DNA of 64,000 nt from the NCBI GenBank assembly GCA_019636235.1, contig JAHBXW010000002.1, forward strand, positions 248,001 through 312,000. Reading direction: 5' to 3'. The notes below the pieces were generated by a model. The model saw only the letters and a list, made by a program, of their open reading frames with translations. It had not been told where the DNA came from and made no database searches. The DNA is from Planctomyces sp. (GTDB lineage Bacteria > Planctomycetota > Planctomycetia > Planctomycetales > Planctomycetaceae). The translations under genes and the position numbers were made by a program. Positions 17,898 to 26,922 of the stretch are shown one piece after another; the stretch's first letter is position 1, and each line of letters begins with the position of its first letter.

Positions 17898-19087
17898 CGG
17901 CGATGGCTTTCGACGATCTGCCGGATCGTGGCGGCGACGTAGTCGATCTCCTCGGCCGTCATCGTCGGATAGATCGGCAGTGAAATGATCCGGTCGAACA
18001 CCGACTGCGCGACGGGCAGTTGCTCCGGAGCGTATCCCAACCGCTCGCGGTACAGCGGGTGCATGTGCAGCGGCAGGTAGTGGACGCTGGTGCCGACGCC
18101 GGCCGCGTTGATGGCCTGGATGAACTCATTGCGGTTCAGCGTCAGTCGGTCGACGTCGACCTGAATGACGTACAGGTGCCACGCATGACCGACCTCGGGG
18201 CGCGTCGTCGGCAGTTTGAGCTCCGGGAGATCGGCGAACGCCGCGTCGTACGCGCGGGCGATTTCCGCCCGCCGCTGGTGGAACTGGCCGCTTTTCTCCA
18301 ACTGGTGCAGACCGATCGCGGCGGCCAGGTCGGTCAGGTTGTACTTGTAGCCGGGGGCGAGGATCTCGTAGTACCACGAGCCCTCGGCGCTGAACCGCTT
18401 CCAGGCGTCCTTGCTGATGCCATGCATCGACATCAGCCGGACGCGGTCAGCAAGCTGGCGGTCGTTAGTGGTGACCATCCCGCCTTCGCCGGTGGTGATC
18501 GTTTTGTTGGCGTAGAACGAGAAGCAGGTGAGTTCGCTGATCGCGCCGACGCGGCGGCCGTCGTATTCGGCCGGGATGGCATGGGCGGCGTCCTCGATCA
18601 CGTGCAGCCCCCGCCGGCGGGCGATCTCCTGGATCTGGTCCATGTCGCAGGGATGCCCCGCGTAGTGCACGGGCAGGATGGCGCGGGTCCGCTCGGTGAT
18701 CCGCGATTCGATCTGGTCCGAATCGATGCACAGCGTGTCGGCGCAGCAGTCCACGAGCACCGGCGTCGCGCCGAGATGCATGACCGTTTCGCCCGTCGAG
18801 GCGAACGTCAGCGTCGGGACCAGCACTTCGTCCCCCGGGCCGACGCCGATCGCCTCCAGCGCCAAATGCAGCGCCGCGGTGCAGGAGTTCACCGCGATGG
18901 CGAACTCAGCCCCCACGTACTCGGCGAACTGCTGCTCCAGCTTGCGGACCTTCGGACCGGTGGTCAGCCATCCGGAGCGAAGAGTTTCGACGACCGACTG
19001 AATTTCCTCTTCGCCGATCGTCGGACGGAAGAAGGGAATCTGGAACTGCTTCAGCGCCGCGGGCGCGGCGGTCACAGGCGACGACAT
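17894..19087 (-). CDS. DegT/DnrJ/EryC1/StrS sugar aminotransferase
   Basis: A 397-residue PLP-dependent enzyme that aminates a nucleotide-linked keto sugar. The PLP-binding lysine is Lys195 in FSFYANKTITTGEGG. The N-terminal FFRPTIGEEEIQSVVETLRSGWLTTGPKV and the conserved EDAAHA segment are typical of the ArnB/PglE/DegT family. It sits between a membrane-tethered SDR (123 bases upstream) and the sugar-phosphate transferase (overlapping downstream), the usual company for making an amino-sugar donor. The exact sugar cannot be told. The start ATG is preceded by GGAG in the reverse direction only at a distance, so the start is less certain than the rest. Confidence 0.9.
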   Translation of the reverse strand: MSSPVTAAPAALKQFQIPFFRPTIGEEEIQSVVETLRSGWLTTGPKVRKLEQQFAEYVGAEFAIAVNSCTAALHLALEAIGVGPGDEVLVPTLTFASTGETVMHLGATPVLVDCCADTLCIDSDQIESRITERTRAILPVHYAGHPCDMDQIQEIARRRGLHVIEDAAHAIPAEYDGRRVGAISELTCFSFYANKTITTGEGGMVTTNDRQLADRVRLMSMHGISKDAWKRFSAEGSWYYEILAPGYKYNLTDLAAAIGLHQLEKSGQFHQRRAEIARAYDAAFADLPELKLPTTRPEVGHAWHLYVIQVDVDRLTLNRNEFIQAINAAGVGTSVHYLPLHMHPLYRERLGYAPEQLPVAQSVFDRIISLPIYPTMTAEEIDYVAATIRQIVESHRR

Positions 19088-19183
19088 GCGAGGGAGTGCT
19101 CCGGGAGACGACTGCAGCGAGTGGAATCGGGAAACGAGGTGGAACGGAACCAGCGGGCGGAACCGCGGCCAGCGAGGGCGGGC

Positions 19184-19205
19184 GGGCGCTCCGGGTGGAG
19201 CGCCC
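19184..19205 (-). terminator. GC hairpin downstream of the SDR gene
   Basis: A perfect 9-bp stem (19184-19192 with 19197-19205) and 4-base loop lies 6 bases after the stop codon of the SDR gene. No T-tract follows on the minus strand, so it may attenuate or stabilise the transcript rather than end it. The remaining roughly 100 bases to the aminotransferase start hold nothing else I can name. Confidence 0.4.
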
Positions 19206-19210
19206 CCCTG

Positions 19211-20791
19211 TCAGGGAGCCTTCGCGGCGACTGTCTGAAGATCACGCGGGGCGCGAGCGCTGGCAAGGTGCTTCGTCCAGTCGTCGTCGACCCGGACGAT
19301 GTCGATCGCGCCGGAGTCCTTGAGGTGCTTGACATTGCTGTAACGGGCGTCGCGATAATCGACCACCTCATGCCCGGCGATCGCCTCCAGCACCTGCTGG
19401 ATGCCGGACTCGACGGTCCACTGCGGCTCGAAGTTCAGCAGCCGGTGGATTTTCTCGAAGCTCACGCGGTAGTTCCGCTTGTCGGGCGAGTTCTCGTCGA
19501 TCATCAGATCGGCTCCCATGACGCGCTCGTGCACGAGGCGGCCGATTTGCGAGATCGTATAGTTCTGGGCGTCGGATCCGACGTTGAAGATCTCGCCGCC
19601 GACGATGGACAGCGGGGCCTTGAGGGCGGTCGCCACGGCCAGCGCGGCGTCGTCCACATGCACGAACGGGCGCCACTGGTCGCCGCCATGCACGGTGATC
19701 ACCCCCTCCATCTTGGCCCGGGCGGCCAGCAGATTGACGACCAGGTCGAACCGCGTGCGCCCCGACAGGCCGTAGATCGTCGCGAACCGCAGGATCGTCG
19801 GCTGGAAGTTGCTGTCCGCCATCTGCTGCAGGCCCTGCTCGGCGGCCAGCTTGGTATGTCCGTACAGGGAGATGGGGTGCACTTCGGAGTGCTCGTCGAG
19901 CGTCTCATCGCAGGCGCCGTAGACTGAGCAGGTGCTGGCGAAGATGAACTTCGAGATGCCGCGGGCCTTGGCGACCTGGGCGATCATCTGCGTGGCGCTG
20001 AGGTTCACGCCGAGGGTCAGTTTCTCATCGAGGTCGCAGGCGGGATCGCCGACGATGGCCCCCAGATGGATGACCGAGTGCATGCCCTCCATCGCGGTGA
20101 CGACTTCCTGCACATGGCGGAAGTCCCCCTTGATAAGTTCCAGCCGCTCGTGATCAGCGACTGGCGCCAGCGGCTCGCGGCCGTACAGGAACATGTCCAG
20201 CACGCGCACGCGGTAGCCCTGATCCAGCAACTTGGGCACCAGGGCCGAGCCGATGTAGCCCGCGCCGCCGATGACCAGCACGTTCTTGCCCTGCTTGCGG
20301 CGGGGAACCTTCTTCTCCCGCTCGGGGCGGATGACCGTCTCCCACAGGAAGGTCCATGTCCGCGACACCAGGCAGAGGACCAGAGTGAACACGCCGGCCA
20401 GAAGCAACGCCCCGCGGGGCAGTTCCACCCAGCTGGGGACGTCCCACAGCAGGTAAGTCGCAAAGCCGAACATCAGGAAGCTCTGCAGGACGGCGCCGGA
20501 GATCGTCAGGGCCTTGTACTTGCCCTGATAAGCGCGGCCGTACGTGTAGAAGCCGAACCAGGCGAAAACCGCCAGCGACACGATCGTCAGCAGCGGCGCG
20601 TTCCAGCAGTACGCCTTCACATAGTGCTGCGTCAGGGCGGGGATGCCGACCTGTACCGCCAGCCGGGAACTGGCGTCGACCAGAAACCTCAGCAGCAGGG
20701 CGGCGACGAGCGCCATATTCACCATGGCGGCATCGGCCGCCATCCGGGCCAGCATGCCGCGGGTCACGCGGCGCCTCAGACGTTTCAACAT
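19211..20791 (-). CDS. membrane-tethered NAD-dependent epimerase/dehydratase
   Basis: A 526-residue fusion-like protein. Four membrane helices (about 21-38, 64-83, 95-116, 126-147) resemble the N-terminal region of WbpM/PglF/CapD enzymes, and a soluble extended short-chain dehydrogenase domain follows. The SDR part has GGAGYIGS (175-182), a conserved STCSVYG and the catalytic YGHTK (Y-x3-K), closer to GalE/UDP-sugar decarboxylase types than to the PglF 4,6-dehydratases. I chose the ATG at 20791 because GAGGTAGGA lies 6 bases upstream; the ATG at 20809 lacks a Shine-Dalgarno sequence. It probably supplies the keto or epimerised sugar for the aminotransferase gene downstream. Confidence 0.8.
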   Translation of the reverse strand: MLKRLRRRVTRGMLARMAADAAMVNMALVAALLLRFLVDASSRLAVQVGIPALTQHYVKAYCWNAPLLTIVSLAVFAWFGFYTYGRAYQGKYKALTISGAVLQSFLMFGFATYLLWDVPSWVELPRGALLLAGVFTLVLCLVSRTWTFLWETVIRPEREKKVPRRKQGKNVLVIGGAGYIGSALVPKLLDQGYRVRVLDMFLYGREPLAPVADHERLELIKGDFRHVQEVVTAMEGMHSVIHLGAIVGDPACDLDEKLTLGVNLSATQMIAQVAKARGISKFIFASTCSVYGACDETLDEHSEVHPISLYGHTKLAAEQGLQQMADSNFQPTILRFATIYGLSGRTRFDLVVNLLAARAKMEGVITVHGGDQWRPFVHVDDAALAVATALKAPLSIVGGEIFNVGSDAQNYTISQIGRLVHERVMGADLMIDENSPDKRNYRVSFEKIHRLLNFEPQWTVESGIQQVLEAIAGHEVVDYRDARYSNVKHLKDSGAIDIVRVDDDWTKHLASARAPRDLQTVAAKAP

Positions 20792-21013
20792 TGGTCCTAC
20801 CTCAAACATCGGTCGCGAGCAGAAATTTCAGCGCGGATGCGCACGCACCCGTCGAGCAATCGGCCTCTCGAAATCGAGCGGCCGCTTCAGTCAGGAAACA
20901 ATCAGGAGACAGTCATCAGACAGCAGTCAGAACCTTGGAAAGCAGCGGCCAGCGGTCCGCCGTCGGCGAACTCTGGAGCGGTGTGAGGGGCGGCGGCGCG
21001 CCGCCCGTCGGCG
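20792..21013. other. 222-base intergenic region with hairpin and short repeats
   Basis: The largest gap in the window. It holds a GC hairpin (20988-21006: 8-bp stem, 3-base loop) directly after the acyl-CoA ligase stop, a 12-base palindrome (20867-20878: CTCGA-AA-TCGAG), and a cluster of TCAG/CAGTCA repeats between about 20887 and 20930. No open reading frame or convincing promoter for the SDR gene was found. The hairpin has no T-tract, so termination there is uncertain. Confidence 0.4.
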
Positions 21014-22639
21014 TCAGGCGTTGGCCGGCCCCTGCGGGAGCTGGTGTTCCGCAGCGTTCGATTTCAATTGCGATCGCCGAACCTTGCCGCTGGCGGTGCG
21101 GGGCAGGCAATCCACGATCTCGACCTCGCGGGGCTGTTTGTGCCGGGCCAGCCGGACGCGGCAGTGCGTCATGACCCGCGCGGCGAGGTCGGCGGGCGCG
21201 TCGGCCGCGGGCACCACGAACGCGACGGGACGTTCCCCCCAGACAGGGTCGTCCATGCCGACGACGGCCGCTTCGGCGACCCCCGCCACCTCAATGATCG
21301 AGGCTTCGATTTCCAAGGGATGCACGCGGAAGGCGCCGCTTTTGATGAGATCGTTGCTGCGCCCGACGATGAAGATGAACCCCTCGTCGTCGATCGTCGC
21401 CAGGTCGCCCGTGTGCAGACCCTGCGGGCCGAGCGTCCGCTGGGTGCCTGCGGGATCGTTCCAGTAGCCCGCCATCACGTTGTCGCCGCTGGCGACGATC
21501 TCGCCCACTTCGCCCGGCGGGACCGAAACGCCCGCGTCGTCGAGAACCTGCAGCGTCACGCCGTCGATCCCCCGGCCGATGGACCCGGCCTTCCGATCAA
21601 GGTCCTCCGGCAGCAGCGTCGACAGCCGGGCCGTCGCCTCCGTCTGGCCGTACATCAGGAACAGTTCCGCCTTGGGCAGCGTCTCGCGGACCGCGTTGAC
21701 GTGCGCCCGCGGCAGCGAGCCCCCGGCGCACGTCAGGTAACGCAGCGAGGGAAACGTCCGGCTCTTCAGGTCGGACCGCTGCAGCAACAGCGCGTAGCTC
21801 GACGGCACGCCCGCGAAGCCGGTGACCTCCTGTTTCTGCAGCAGATCGAGGACACGGTTCAGGAACACGAAATCCGGCGCGAGGACCAGCCGCCCGCCGC
21901 ACGCCAGGTGCGTGAACAACAGCGAATTGCCGTAGGAGTAGTAGAACGGCAGCACGACCAGGACGCTGTCGTGCTCGGTGAGGCTCAGGTACGAGAGAAT
22001 CGCGGCGCAGTTGGCGGCGATGTTCGCGTGGCTGAGCATCACGCCCTTCGGTGGGCCGGTCGTCCCGGAGGTATAAATGATCTGCGCCAGCGAGTTGCCG
22101 GCGGGAAGCGGGCCAGCCGCCGGGGCGTCGGACGTCGCGAAGTCCCAGGGAAGGATGCGTCCGCCGCTGAGATCGGAAGCCGCGGAGGCCGCGCCCGTGT
22201 ACACGAGGTACAGCGGCAGCGGTTCGCCGAGCTGGTTCAGTGTGTGGAGCGCGTCCGCGAACCGCCCCATCCCCTTGGGATCGAGCACGGCGGCGACCGG
22301 CCGGCAGTCCCGAATCACAAACGCGATCTCCTCGGCGGTCGAATCGGGATTCACGGCGACGACAGCCGCGCCGGCTCGCAGAATCCCCAACCACGCCGCG
22401 ACGTACGTCGCCGAGTTCGGCAGCAGCAACACGACGCGGTCGCCCGGCAGGCAGCCGATCGACTCCAGCCAGGCCGCGAACCGTTCCGCGCGAGCGTGAA
22501 GTTCGCCGTAACTGACGTCGACTCCGCGGTCGTGGACGGCGGTGCGCTCGGGGGATGCCTCCGCGTGTTGCGCGAACTGCTCCCACAGGAGCGGCGGCGC
22601 GGTGCGCGGGGCGTTCAGGATTTCAGGGCCAGCAGACAT
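21014..22639 (-). CDS. acyl-CoA ligase (AMP-forming), EPS-associated
   Basis: A 541-residue adenylate-forming enzyme. AMP-binding motif IIYTSGTTGPPKG (188-198 region), YGQTEAT in the core and the catalytic lysine segment RTASGKVRRSQL near the C-terminus are intact, so activation of a carboxylate to acyl-AMP and on to CoA or an acyl carrier protein is expected. The ATG at 22639 fits the family's usual N-terminus (PPLLWEQF...); a longer start at 22756 is possible and neither has a good Shine-Dalgarno sequence. A stand-alone acyl carrier protein and a two-domain GNAT protein lie just upstream, the same company kept by exosortase-A-type acyl-CoA ligases. Confidence 0.88.
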   Translation of the reverse strand: MSAGPEILNAPRTAPPLLWEQFAQHAEASPERTAVHDRGVDVSYGELHARAERFAAWLESIGCLPGDRVVLLLPNSATYVAAWLGILRAGAAVVAVNPDSTAEEIAFVIRDCRPVAAVLDPKGMGRFADALHTLNQLGEPLPLYLVYTGAASAASDLSGGRILPWDFATSDAPAAGPLPAGNSLAQIIYTSGTTGPPKGVMLSHANIAANCAAILSYLSLTEHDSVLVVLPFYYSYGNSLLFTHLACGGRLVLAPDFVFLNRVLDLLQKQEVTGFAGVPSSYALLLQRSDLKSRTFPSLRYLTCAGGSLPRAHVNAVRETLPKAELFLMYGQTEATARLSTLLPEDLDRKAGSIGRGIDGVTLQVLDDAGVSVPPGEVGEIVASGDNVMAGYWNDPAGTQRTLGPQGLHTGDLATIDDEGFIFIVGRSNDLIKSGAFRVHPLEIEASIIEVAGVAEAAVVGMDDPVWGERPVAFVVPAADAPADLAARVMTHCRVRLARHKQPREVEIVDCLPRTASGKVRRSQLKSNAAEHQLPQGPANA

Positions 22640-22845
22640 AAAGGGGGTCCGCACGGGGCAACAGCGGCGCGGGATTCGGCGGGGCCGGTCCGCGCTCGCG
22701 ATCAGCGTCGGCGTTCCATCGTGAAACAGCGGGCGTCCGTTCCGGGCAGCGGGCATTCCAGGCAGCAGGTCGGCGAGTCGGGGGACGTCCGCCGGGATCG
22801 AAGCAAAGGCGGGGCGAGATGTCAGGGATGGCGGCAGCCCGCGGC
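22640..22845. other. 206-base gap between ligase and carrier protein
   Basis: No gene of its own. The frame of the ligase stays open here to 22756, so part of it could be an N-terminal extension. No terminator, promoter or repeat was recognised. Confidence 0.4.
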
Positions 22846-23082
22846 TCAGACCGTTTTGGCTGACACGTAGTCGACGATCGCCTGCACGGAGTCGAAGTTC
22901 TCCGGCGTCATGTCGTCTTCGGCAACCTTGATCTTGTATTGGCGTTCGAGGAACGCGATCAGGTCGACCATGGCGACCGAGTCGATGACGCCCAGCTCAA
23001 GCAGCGAGTCGGTGTCTGCGAACTCCGGACGGTCGCCGGAGGCGGAGTTTTCGGTAAGGAAGCGTCGGATGTCGTCGTGCAT
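22846..23082 (-). CDS. acyl carrier protein
   Basis: A 78-residue four-helix carrier protein. The phosphopantetheine attachment serine is Ser35 in LGVIDSVAMVDLIAF, where the usual DSL is DSV. The acidic helix 2 (VDLIAFLERQYKIKVAEDDM) and total length are standard. It would carry the acyl group activated by the adjacent acyl-CoA ligase. The ATG at 23082 gives the canonical length; the frame is open further upstream but that part is Pro/Arg-rich and not ACP-like. No Shine-Dalgarno sequence is evident. Confidence 0.9.
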   Translation of the reverse strand: MHDDIRRFLTENSASGDRPEFADTDSLLELGVIDSVAMVDLIAFLERQYKIKVAEDDMTPENFDSVQAIVDYVSAKTV

Positions 23083-23159
23083 GGGCGTCGAACAAGCGGC
23101 CGGTTGAGGGATCGGATGGCTGGGGAAAAACGCGAACGCAAAGGGGCGGGCGGGGGCAA

Positions 23160-24221
23160 TCATACGTCGCGGTCTCCCACGGAAATCCGCCAGCTGGATT
23201 TGTCGAACAGGGCCTCCGCCCAGGGGCGGTCGGCCGGACAGTAACCGAACATCTGCGACGTCTCGGCGCGACGCCGAAACCCCCACCCCTGCAACGTCGC
23301 CGCCAGCGGATGCGACTCAAGCAGCGTCGCGCTGACCGATTGCGCGCCGGTCCGAAAGCCGACGCGGATGGCCTCGGCGAGGAGTTCCTGCGCCAACGCC
23401 GCATCGTCCGTCGGGAACACGTCCTTGATGTGCACAGACTCATTCCGCGACAGCAGCGCGTAGCCGACAAGTCGGCCGGACTCCTCGGCGAGGATGGCTT
23501 CGGTCTGCTGCAACGGATTGCGGCCGTAACGCCAGCTGAGGTATCGGGAATCACGGACGCCCAGAATCGTCGACGATCCGGCGGTCGCCCGCTCGAACAG
23601 GCCGTCGAACCGGGCGTCGAACACGGGCTCGGCGACATGCGACAGCGCCACGCGCCGGCGACGCCAGGTCGTGCGGTCGACGAATCGGAGCAGCGGGTCG
23701 ACGACGGCCCCCGCAACGGCCCCCAGCCGCGGCGAGGAGGTCGCTTCGGCGACATGCGGGGCGATTCGCAACGGCCGGGCGAGGCGGATCATCTGGCCGA
23801 TCGGCGAGTGCCCGACCTTCGAGTGAATCACCGCCATCCGGTCGTTCGGATGGGCGTACAGGAACTCAGCCCGGCCGGCGTCGATGCCGTCTTTCGCCGC
23901 CCGCCGCAGCTTCAGCGCCAGTCCCAGCGTCCGATACTTCGGCAGCACCGAGAAGTCGGACCCGATCCAACACATCCGCTCCTCCCCAAGCACCCGCATC
24001 CGCCGGGGCAGGGCGGCGGTGAAGCCGACGGACTCGTTCGAGTCCTGGTCCCGCAGCAGCCAGATGACGGCGTCGCCGTCCGGATTGTCGCGGTACAGCC
24101 AGGGCATGCGTTCGGGCGGGACATCATGTTCGCGCGTCGCGGCCAGCAGCCGCGCGCAATCGGCTTCGACGTCCGCGGGAGCGGCTTCAACGACTTCGAT
24201 GGATCCGGTTTTCAGGAGCAT
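23160..24221 (-). CDS. GNAT-family acyltransferase with two GNAT-like halves
   Basis: A 353-residue protein. The N-terminal half contains a GNAT core (VGFTAALPRRMRV ... SDFSVLPKYRTLGLALKLRRAA, the last stretch being the acyl-CoA pyrophosphate loop region). The C-terminal half repeats the fold more weakly (GRLVGYALLSRNES ... DAALAQELLAEAIRVGFRTGA) and ends in WRISVGDRD, an ending common in EPS-associated N-acyltransferases. It follows the acyl carrier protein and acyl-CoA ligase genes, so it is a candidate for transferring the activated acyl group to a sugar or peptide amine. The substrate is inferred from context only. Confidence 0.72.
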   Translation of the reverse strand: MLLKTGSIEVVEAAPADVEADCARLLAATREHDVPPERMPWLYRDNPDGDAVIWLLRDQDSNESVGFTAALPRRMRVLGEERMCWIGSDFSVLPKYRTLGLALKLRRAAKDGIDAGRAEFLYAHPNDRMAVIHSKVGHSPIGQMIRLARPLRIAPHVAEATSSPRLGAVAGAVVDPLLRFVDRTTWRRRRVALSHVAEPVFDARFDGLFERATAGSSTILGVRDSRYLSWRYGRNPLQQTEAILAEESGRLVGYALLSRNESVHIKDVFPTDDAALAQELLAEAIRVGFRTGAQSVSATLLESHPLAATLQGWGFRRRAETSQMFGYCPADRPWAEALFDKSSWRISVGDRDV

Positions 24222-24240
24222 GGAGCTGCAGGTCTGCGTT

Positions 24241-25899
24241 TCAGTCGATCGTCGGCTGCTGGAAGGCCGGGAGTTCGTGCTGCTCGTCCACGGCGACAGG
24301 CAGCAGTTCCGGTTCGAGCGCGGCGCGTAGCTCGTTGGGCCGGGTTTTGAGGTACAGGGCGAGCCGACCCTGACGATGGACCGCGTCGAAACCGCTGTTG
24401 ACGACCAGCGTCGCCAGTTCGTCCGGCGCGCCGAACATCAGCACGGCGTCGTAGGCCTGCTGGAGTTCGGCCGAGAACCGGCCGCTTCGCGAGTCCCAGC
24501 GGGGCAGGCGGTTCTCGACGGGATACTGGCGATACCACATGATCGACAGAGTGTTGAGCGCCGGCAGGCTGTACAGGTTCGCGCCCCCGCGCTCGATGTG
24601 GTAGTGCTCGTGGGCGCGGGTCACCGGGCGGACCTGTCCGAACCGCGGATTGGCGCTGTGCACTACCAGGACGCGAGCGCCCTGGGGCAGATGCGGAATG
24701 CCGGAGCGGTACTCCTGGATGACGGCGCCCATCGCCCGCACCTCGGGCGTCAGGCAGGTCGAAATGCCGATCGTCAGCATCGAAACGGTCGTGATGAACG
24801 TCCGCCGCCAGCGGCGGGTCAGCGACAACGCTGGCAGGGAGGCCACGGCGGCCAGCGCCAGCCCGAGGATGAAGGGCGTCAACCGGATGTTCACCTTGTG
24901 CCAACCGATCAGCTTGTCCGGCAGGACGAGGTAGGCGACCGCCAGAAACACGACCAGCGATCCCAGCGGGCTGCCAAGAGTCGACCGGACGGCGGAGGCG
25001 ATCGACTTGCCCGAGGCCCGCCAGCCCCGGATCGCCAGCACGGCCAGCCAGATCCAGGCCAAGACGGCCAGCACGTAAGCCGGCGTCGAAATCGAATGGA
25101 AGTACTGCCGGATGAAGTTCTCGACCGTCCAGTGCAGCGGCAGCCACGACGTGTCCGACGGGCGGACCCAGGTCGCGCCGGAGCTGAGCCGGATGTAGTT
25201 CGCCGTCAGCAGCCATCCCGGCCACGTCACGCTCAGCGTCGTCAGACAGGCGCGTCCGAGACGCCCGCTGTTCCACAACTCCAGCCAGCCGATGCAGCCC
25301 GCCAGCAGCGCGAATGTGAACAAGTGCGACAGCCACGTCAGCGTCGTCAGCGCCAGGAGCCCGACCAGATGGCCGGCGTTCCATGTCGTCCGCGTCTTCC
25401 ACCACATCGTTAGTGAGAAGAAGAACAACGGGATCGACAGTGTGAAGTCGTGATAACCGCGGAAGAACGGGTAGCTGAGCATCATCGGAAACGCGAGCAG
25501 GCCGAGAATCTGCCGCTGCGGCGCCGCCACTGACAACACCGCGAACACCGACGCCGGCAGCAGCAGCGCGTTCAGCGTCAGGACCAGCTTTTCCGCGGTC
25601 TGCAGCGGAACGGCCAGCGCGGCCAGTCCGACAAGGATGTCGTGGAGCATGTGCGGAATCGGCTGCCACACCCGCACGAAGTGCTCCTGGTAATCCCAGC
25701 GGGGATCGTCGTAGTGCAGGAACATGTGCGTCGGAAGCAGAAACCACGGACCGTTCTGCGACGGAAACCACTCCGCCGCCCAGATCGGCAGAATGCTGAT
25801 CAGTGCCAGCGCCGCGACCAGCAGCCGTTCGCCTCGCGACAGAGTCGGGGACGGAACGGAAGCGGGAACGCCGCTGAGGATGGTCTCGGTCACGGTCAT
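24241..25899 (-). CDS. polytopic membrane protein, probable GT-C-type
   Basis: A 552-residue integral membrane protein. About ten to twelve hydrophobic helices fill residues 25-410, with acidic/aromatic loops after the first helix (FLHYDDPRWDYQEHF), as in GT-C glycosyltransferases that use polyprenyl-phosphate sugars. A soluble C-terminal domain (about 420-552) follows. No diagnostic GT signature is clear, so the family call is tentative. It begins within the stop codon of the YdjC-like deacetylase gene (ATGA) and ends 19 bases before the GNAT gene. Confidence 0.6.
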   Translation of the reverse strand: MTVTETILSGVPASVPSPTLSRGERLLVAALALISILPIWAAEWFPSQNGPWFLLPTHMFLHYDDPRWDYQEHFVRVWQPIPHMLHDILVGLAALAVPLQTAEKLVLTLNALLLPASVFAVLSVAAPQRQILGLLAFPMMLSYPFFRGYHDFTLSIPLFFFSLTMWWKTRTTWNAGHLVGLLALTTLTWLSHLFTFALLAGCIGWLELWNSGRLGRACLTTLSVTWPGWLLTANYIRLSSGATWVRPSDTSWLPLHWTVENFIRQYFHSISTPAYVLAVLAWIWLAVLAIRGWRASGKSIASAVRSTLGSPLGSLVVFLAVAYLVLPDKLIGWHKVNIRLTPFILGLALAAVASLPALSLTRRWRRTFITTVSMLTIGISTCLTPEVRAMGAVIQEYRSGIPHLPQGARVLVVHSANPRFGQVRPVTRAHEHYHIERGGANLYSLPALNTLSIMWYRQYPVENRLPRWDSRSGRFSAELQQAYDAVLMFGAPDELATLVVNSGFDAVHRQGRLALYLKTRPNELRAALEPELLPVAVDEQHELPAFQQPTID

Positions 25900-26894
25900 G
25901 AAAGTGAACTGGCCCCGGAGCCGGCGATGCGCGGCGCTTCTGCGAATGTCGCCAGGCGGATGAACCCGGTGTCCCGGAGCGCGAGAACCTGGCGGTCGAC
26001 GAGCGCCTGAAACTCCGTCTCGCGGAACCGGGACGCGGCGAATCGGCGATCCGCTGCCGACCAGTCGTCGGGAATGTCCTGACCCGCGACGGCCGGATGC
26101 GTGACGACCTCCGTCACGCCGGGGGCGGTCGCGTCGAGCAGTGTCCGCAGCGTGGGGGCCGTCATCCGTCCGCTGTCGAGCAGACCGCGATATGCGGCGT
26201 GCGCGCCGGGGCGGTCGGCGACCGGGACCTGCTGCGCGAACCGCTTGAGAACGAGCCGCTTCGGGAGATTGCACAGGCGGCGAACGGCGGCGGCCGGATG
26301 CCGCCAGACGCGGATCGGTCCCAGGGATTCGACGGGTCGCCGGATCCAGATGTGTCCGAGAGGGCGGGCCAGCCGCTCGACGATCGCATGAATCGCGGGA
26401 ATCGTGTGCACGTAGCGGTGGCTGTTGACGTGATCGATTCGCCGGGGGACGGCGTGGAGGCGCTCGAACTGAGCGGCGAGTTCTCGTTCGACCTGTTCCA
26501 GGAAGGTCGCATTCCCAGACCCGCAGCGCGCCGCGATCTGCAGGAATCCCAGCCGGAAACGCCCGTTCGAATCAGTGAGCGCGGGGACGTCCCGGTGCGG
26601 CAGCAGGCTGCGGCCGCTGGTGAGGCACAGGTGCAGGCCGATGCCCAGCCGCGGCGCTCGCGCCAGACAGTCAAGGGCATGGTCGAACGCGGCGCCGTTG
26701 GTCATCAGGCTGGCGCTCGTGAGCACGCCTTCCCGGGCCGCGCGCTCCACGGCGATGTTCACGCCCGTCGAAAAGCCGAAATCATCCGCGTTCACGACGG
26801 CGCAGCGTTCCCGGCGCTCGCCGGAAGCCGGCGCTGCGGGGGCCGCAAGCGTGCGGGCCGGCTGACTGCGGGTGTGATGGATGACGATCGTCAT
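25896..26894 (-). CDS. YdjC/ChbG-family carbohydrate deacetylase
   Basis: A 332-residue protein of the ChbG/HpnK family, which removes acetyl groups from N-acetylated sugars with a metal-dependent mechanism. The N-terminal metal motif is VNADDFGFSTGVN; IGLHLCLTSG and IDHVNSHRYVH carry the other histidines. The ATG at 26894 leaves about 30 residues before the first motif; GTG/ATG starts further upstream would overlap the neighbouring GT2 gene. No clear Shine-Dalgarno sequence. The stop overlaps the next gene's start. It may deacetylate a lipid-linked intermediate. Confidence 0.85.
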   Translation of the reverse strand: MTIVIHHTRSQPARTLAAPAAPASGERRERCAVVNADDFGFSTGVNIAVERAAREGVLTSASLMTNGAAFDHALDCLARAPRLGIGLHLCLTSGRSLLPHRDVPALTDSNGRFRLGFLQIAARCGSGNATFLEQVERELAAQFERLHAVPRRIDHVNSHRYVHTIPAIHAIVERLARPLGHIWIRRPVESLGPIRVWRHPAAAVRRLCNLPKRLVLKRFAQQVPVADRPGAHAAYRGLLDSGRMTAPTLRTLLDATAPGVTEVVTHPAVAGQDIPDDWSAADRRFAASRFRETEFQALVDRQVLALRDTGFIRLATFAEAPRIAGSGASSLS

Positions 26895-26922
26895 GGTGAA
26901 GGCGTCGGGGCGCCGACGGCGG

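Noticed and set aside
18020-19927. A 635-codon + strand frame across the aminotransferase and SDR genes
   Set aside because: It spans two well-supported opposite-strand genes and the hairpin between them.
20887-20930. Cluster of TCAG/CAGTCA repeats as a CRISPR or operator array
   Set aside because: Units are only 4-6 bases with irregular spacing; no spacers and no second copy in the window.
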